The notes below the pieces were generated by a model that saw only the letters and a list, made by a program, of their open reading frames with translations, was not told the origin of the DNA and searched no databases. The position numbers and the translations under genes are program-made. A stretch of 34,557 nucleotides of DNA from Sphaeroforma sirkka (Eukaryota > Opisthokonta > Ichthyosporea > Ichthyophonida), in assembly GCA_001586965.3 (NCBI GenBank), contig LUCW03001894.1, positions 1-34,557 on the forward strand, written 5' to 3'. Shown piece by piece: positions 30,478-34,557 of the stretch (position 1 is the first letter of the stretch; the number at the start of each line of letters is the position of its first letter).

Positions 30478-31077
30478 TGTAAACTTCGATGGAAATTACT
30501 AGGTTTCAAACTATATTAAACTAAAATACAATTTAGTCAGTTAAGAGTTTAGCAGTGGTAGCTTGTGTAAGAATGATCAGGACTGCCTCTTGTTAAGAGC
30601 CTAAATATCCTCGATCACACAGGGCGTACCTCTAGCTGTTCTTTATTGAATAATTTTCACTAGAAGTACTAAGTGTTCATGACCACTTGCCTAATTTGTA
30701 AATAGACATAATAACGTAAGTCACGTTAATACATTAGCTGATATAAATAAAGTTCCATCTGAAGAAAAGTTAAAAAAAAAAAAAAAAAAGACTTATTGGA
30801 TTTTGGAGATTGGCGGGAGGACCAAAATCTATAAGTAGTAGTTCGGAGATTATAAAATTTAGTTTATAATATCCTACATCTACTAATGTCTCAAATAGGT
30901 CCAAGTAGATGAGTCATACCAAATACTCAGGCTATTGGAGCCATCAAAGTGAATTTAGAACACTTTGGAAATATTGGAAAAAGAGCTTGTACTAAATTAT
31001 TTAAAATACAAATAAAACCAATGTATTATCTCAATTGATCTTGATATTTTAGACTGACCGGAGGCCGTATTTCTACA
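30478..31077 (-). repeat. Ty3-3 3' LTR
   Basis: It is complete at 600 bp, TGTAAACTTCG to TTTCTACA, followed by ATAGCCCCCCAGTAGC, the complement of the polypurine tract. It includes an A-run of about 19 bases at 30771-30789, longer than in the other copies. Confidence 0.95.
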
Positions 31078-31204
31078 TAGCCCCCCAGTAGCTTTTAGAA
31101 CTACGAACGTACGTTAAGATACGATCTAGTTGGTAAAGCGAAAACCAAAGTAAAAACGGTTTCGGTCATGACTTATCAGTAAGTATGTGCCTATATGTAC
31201 GAGT

Positions 31205-32743
31205 TCAAGACTCATGTTGTACTCTATGTCGTTTAGTATTTGGTCAGTAACCATTTCCGATGTAGGCGCCTTACGTTTATTATTTGGTAAGGTAATAGCC
31301 AAAGGCTGTTCTTCATTAGTAAGTAAGTTTGAACAATTTTCTGCACTGTTGGTAAGCAGATCAGAAAGTTTAGTCACGTAGGAAGTAGGTGGCAAATAGG
31401 GAATTTCAGATCCGTCAGGGTTTGTAGTCACCTGAGGAAACCCTTTTCGTTTTATCTCGTGTGTTCTTATGTAAACGCTTATTCCATTTCTTATTAAAGA
31501 TACGAAGAAAGTCGCGAGATTCACGAAATGCATCGGAGGTTAGCCAAGCTACTGTCCCATCCATGAAACGGGTCTTGTAGTAAGTGTAACCGTCTTCGGA
31601 TGTTTTGTCAATTATATCTTTGACTTGTGACTCCATAACTGGTACATCAGAATCAAATGAGCGAGCGAATGAGAGTTCGGAGGTAGGGATACGGTGAGTG
31701 CCTAGATTGGTTGCGCTAGTACCATCAATGTTATTCACTTCGTAAGTATCACTCTCTTCTCATCATGGTAGGAAATAACAAAAGGTCCTATCGTCTTAGA
31801 AGAGAGTTCGGTAACGTTGGCGTTTCGATTTATAATGTTAACGTAATCGCCGACTTTGAACTGAACAATGTTCTTAGTGTTATTCCATCGGTCATACGCT
31901 TTAAGTAGGACGCGATTCTTGTGCTCAGTAAACAGGGGTAAACAACGTTCTGCATATGCTCGATCTTTTGTAGCCACGGGGTAGCGTGTTTCTCGGGCGC
32001 AGTTTTATCAAACGTTGCTTGTAATTCACTATAGCGGCCAAAGAAATAGTGAAACAGGAGTGTTCCAGTTTGAGGATTCATGCAGTTATTCATTTGAGTC
32101 TGAACCCATTTCAAATGATAAGGCCACATATCCTCAACGTCGTCTAGTGCGGTACGCAAGAGTTTCTTAAGTTCTCTATGACGTGTCTCATTTGCACCCT
32201 GCGTTTGAGGTTTGTAAGGAACACCACGCCTATGGGTCATGCCTGATACAGTATAAGTGCCTCCATTACGTCGGTACAAAACTCACTACCGTTATCAGAA
32301 CATAGTACTCGGGGAAACCGAAGTCATTAAAGACGTGATAGCATAATTCTGCCACTGTTTGTGGACGTTTGTTCGGTATTGCATAAAGCAAGTTATAGCC
32401 CGAAGCCACACATAAGAAATGACAGATATATACATCGCCAGTATGCTTGGATCGCGGGAGTTTAACCAAATCGACTATGACTCGGCGCATCGGTTGGTCT
32501 TCTGTCACACTTTTTTAGGGGTGCCCAACCGTATCGCTTGATCTGGTTCTTTTCACAATCAGTACAGCGTCGGTATACTTCACGTATGGTTTCTTTCAGC
32601 GCCGGGTGATCAAGCCCTGCACGAATAGCCATTTTATAAGTATGCTCATATGCTCGATGCGTTAAATTATGTATAATTTTAACTCTACTTTCGAGCTCCT
32701 CTAAGTCAGTCAGATTCTGCGTAACGCTGGCTGGATGAACCAT
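31205..32743 (-). pseudogene. pol: Ty3-3 integrase and chromodomain-like C-terminus
   Basis: From 32743 down: MVHPASVTQNLTDLEELESR, the H-H-C-C part (CTDC near 32560), VIVDLVKLP, the core with the NETRHRELKK Glu segment near 32190, FKVGDYVNIINRNA, the GPF module and the chromodomain-like segment, with the stop at 31205-31207. Confidence 0.88.
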
Positions 32744-33671
32744 AGTCCTGTTGGAAAGGGCAACCTCTCAGTATCAGGAGGGTAGAGTCCTGAGATACAT
32801 AATTGACAACATTGGATTGTTGAAGTATCTTCTTCAGTTGTTTCGCAACTCCTGGCTGTTCTTTAAGCAGCGCTTTAAGTAGTTGAGTGCGAGCTTCAGG
32901 TTCTCTTAGAGTTTTGAGTCTTTGATCCATGGCCTTAGCTAGTTCCATGTTTTTTACGATCTAATGCCGTTTCAATCGGCATTACCTCGACTACAATCTT
33001 GTTGGGTGCATGTGTTGTACGAGTCTTGAGCTTTTGTTCAAACTCTTTTAGACTCCTCTAGTTTAGCTAAGAATTCGGTTGAGGGTTTCCACTTGAGTGG
33101 TACCTGCAGGACCGATGCGACAAACAATGGTGTGTTTCCAAGGCGTCTTCTTAATAGAATAGGATCCCTGATACAAGAACGTGTCGGTTTCACGGTCGAC
33201 ATAAATAGGTTCGTCTTGAATCATATTAATTAAATCACGTATCCATGGGTCGGAGTTACGTAAGGGACAACACAGCGTAATGGTAGATTTAGTAATATTA
33301 ACATAATTTAACAACTGTGCGATAAGTTGACAAGGTGGGTTAGCCCACGCATTATGCTTTGATAAGTCAAGCTGAAATGCATCACCTTTAGGATGAGTCA
33401 ACGACCTATATTCAGAAACCTGTTTGTTATGTTCTGCGGCGAACATATCAACAGTAAATGGACCCCATCGTGATTGAGCGAGGTTAAACCATTTCTTATT
33501 TAGCATCCAATCGGTTGCTAATAACTCTTTGACTGTTTTCTGGTAGTCGGGCACAAGTCGAGAGAGCATGTCAGGAAGATGGTTATGTATTCCTGGAATG
33601 TGTGTTATATTAAAAGCGAACTTGGCAATAATGTCATGCCAGCGGCTCACCAACTGTGAATCAGGGTTCAT
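32744..33671 (-). pseudogene. pol: Ty3-3 methyltransferase-like domain and linker
   Basis: It covers the end of RNase H (HIPGIHNHLPDMLSRL near 33590), the methyltransferase-like block (RWGPFTVDMFAAEHNKQ near 33450, NPPC near 33340) and the helical linker (ELAKAMDQRLKTLREPEART near 32920). In this copy the join from RNase H to the methyltransferase-like block reads through in one frame, which shows they belong to the same polyprotein. Confidence 0.75.
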
Positions 33672-34557
33672 ATCTTTTAAGTATGTTAAAGACTTTTGAT
33701 CACAGGCGACAGTAAAGTAACTTCCATAAAGGTAGTCTTTAAACTGTCTTAGCGCAGTAACTATAGCAAGGAGCTCTTGTTTAACGGTAGGGTAATTCCG
33801 TTGACTCTTATTATAACTCTTGCTAAAAAGAATTGTATGTAGCGCGGTTTACCATTTATCGTTTGGTAAAGCACTCCACCTACCGCTCGATCTGAAGCGT
33901 CGGTTGCTACTTGGAATGGGACACCATCCACAGGGTACTGCATGATGGGTGCGTCCATTACTTTACTTTTGACTAGTTTAAATGCATCATCACATTCTTT
34001 AGTCAAAGCTTTCCCAAAGGTCCTTTGTGCAGCCGTAGGTGACTGAAGGCTTTAAGTAATGAGAAAGATGCGGTACCGAATCCGAGAAGAAGTTAACAAA
34101 CCCACACACAGTTCACATCTCTTCCAGTAATTGGTGTTGATAAATCCAACAGAAACTGTTTCTTGCCAGGATCAATTTCTACCCCTGCTGCAGATACTTT
34201 GTAGCCAAGTGAAGTGTATAGTATCTTTAGCAAAAGAACACTTGTCTTCGTTAATCTTAAGTTTAGCATGATTAAGTCGCTTTAAGACTTCTTTAACGAG
34301 TTTAGCATGTTCATGTGCTGTCTTTGTAAAGATAACTATATCATCTAAATAGACTGATACGTTATACGACAGGTCCGCAAATAGTTCCATCATAACTTGT
34401 TGGAAGAAAGAAGGTAACATGTGTAAGCCTTCAGGTGCACCTTTAAACTGGTACTTCTTACCTTGCCAAGTAAAGGAAAAGTATTTCCTATGAGGGCTGA
34501 TATATTTGTAGTTGATGGAATGCAGCTTTTAAGTCTATCTTGGAAAGATAGTCGCAC
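33672..34557 (-). pseudogene. pol: Ty3-3 RNase H and RT, cut by window end
   Basis: RNase H shows VATDASDRAVGGVLYQ near 33890. RT shows YLDDIVIF near 34345 and FQQVMMELFADLSYN near 34390. The window ends within RT, upstream of the FHQLQI block. Confidence 0.9.

Larger units (their letters stand above)
30478..34557 (-). mobile_element. Ty3/Gypsy LTR element Ty3-3, cut by window end, broken
   Basis: A third copy of the family: a 3' LTR, a polypurine tract, then pol read down the minus strand to within RT at the window edge. Its 5' half, including gag and the 5' LTR, would lie beyond 34557. The nucleotide sequence is very close to Ty3-1 and to block A of Ty3-2, so all three are recent. Several breaks are present. 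Confidence 0.93.

Noticed and set aside
1-34557. CRISPR arrays, rRNA genes, prophage or bacterial operons
   Set aside because: No regularly spaced short repeats, no rRNA-like sequence and no ribosome-binding-site-led gene strings were seen on either strand.

Overview
The window looks like repeat-rich nuclear DNA of a eukaryote, most likely an invertebrate animal. The base composition is AT-rich, coding tracts are broken into short frames, a GT-AG intron candidate and an (AT)n microsatellite are present, and most of the sequence is retroelement. No rRNA, intact tRNA, CRISPR array, bacterial-style operon or intact host gene is visible. The animal assignment rests mainly on a weak by-eye resemblance of one interrupted frame to TBK1/IKK-like kinases and should be held loosely.

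Layout. 1-2515: sparse AT-rich DNA with an edge open frame, a truncated retroposon tail, a segment that recurs inverted about 15 kb away, a 103-bp tandem duplication, and the left part of an open frame. 2516-10180: a full-length Ty3/Gypsy-type LTR element on the + strand (Ty3-1) with near-identical LTRs and a 4-bp target duplication. It sits inside that open frame, which resumes at 10185. 10348-15127: no young elements. It holds an unassigned + strand frame, a 2.3-kb minus-strand tract that reads as protein in shifting frames and belongs to no family I recognise, an old RNase H fragment and a further unidentified coding tract. 15128-17224: an old, diverged LTR of the Ty3-1 family, split by a 1.49-kb retroposon that carries an ORF1-like protein and has a 9-bp target duplication. 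17225-19861: small rearranged repeats, a second long copy of the retroposon family, a microsatellite and fossil integrase and pol scraps. 19862-30423: a minus-strand relative of Ty3-1 (Ty3-2), internally rearranged, with the RNase H-RT region present three times in line. 30478-34557: a third copy (Ty3-3), minus strand, running off the window.

The Ty3 family has the order LTR, Gag with two Cys/His clusters, protease, RT (YLDD), RNase H, an adenine-methyltransferase-like domain with an N-P-P-C motif, integrase (H-H-C-C, D-D-E, GPF), a chromodomain-like segment, polypurine tract, LTR. Two traits stand out. The methyltransferase-like domain lies between RNase H and integrase. A tRNA-like sequence with Pol III-type A and B boxes and a terminal T-run lies antisense within gag. 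No usual tRNA-complementary primer site follows the 5' LTR. All copies are broken; Ty3-1 carries roughly eight to ten breaks, more than its very similar LTRs would lead one to expect.
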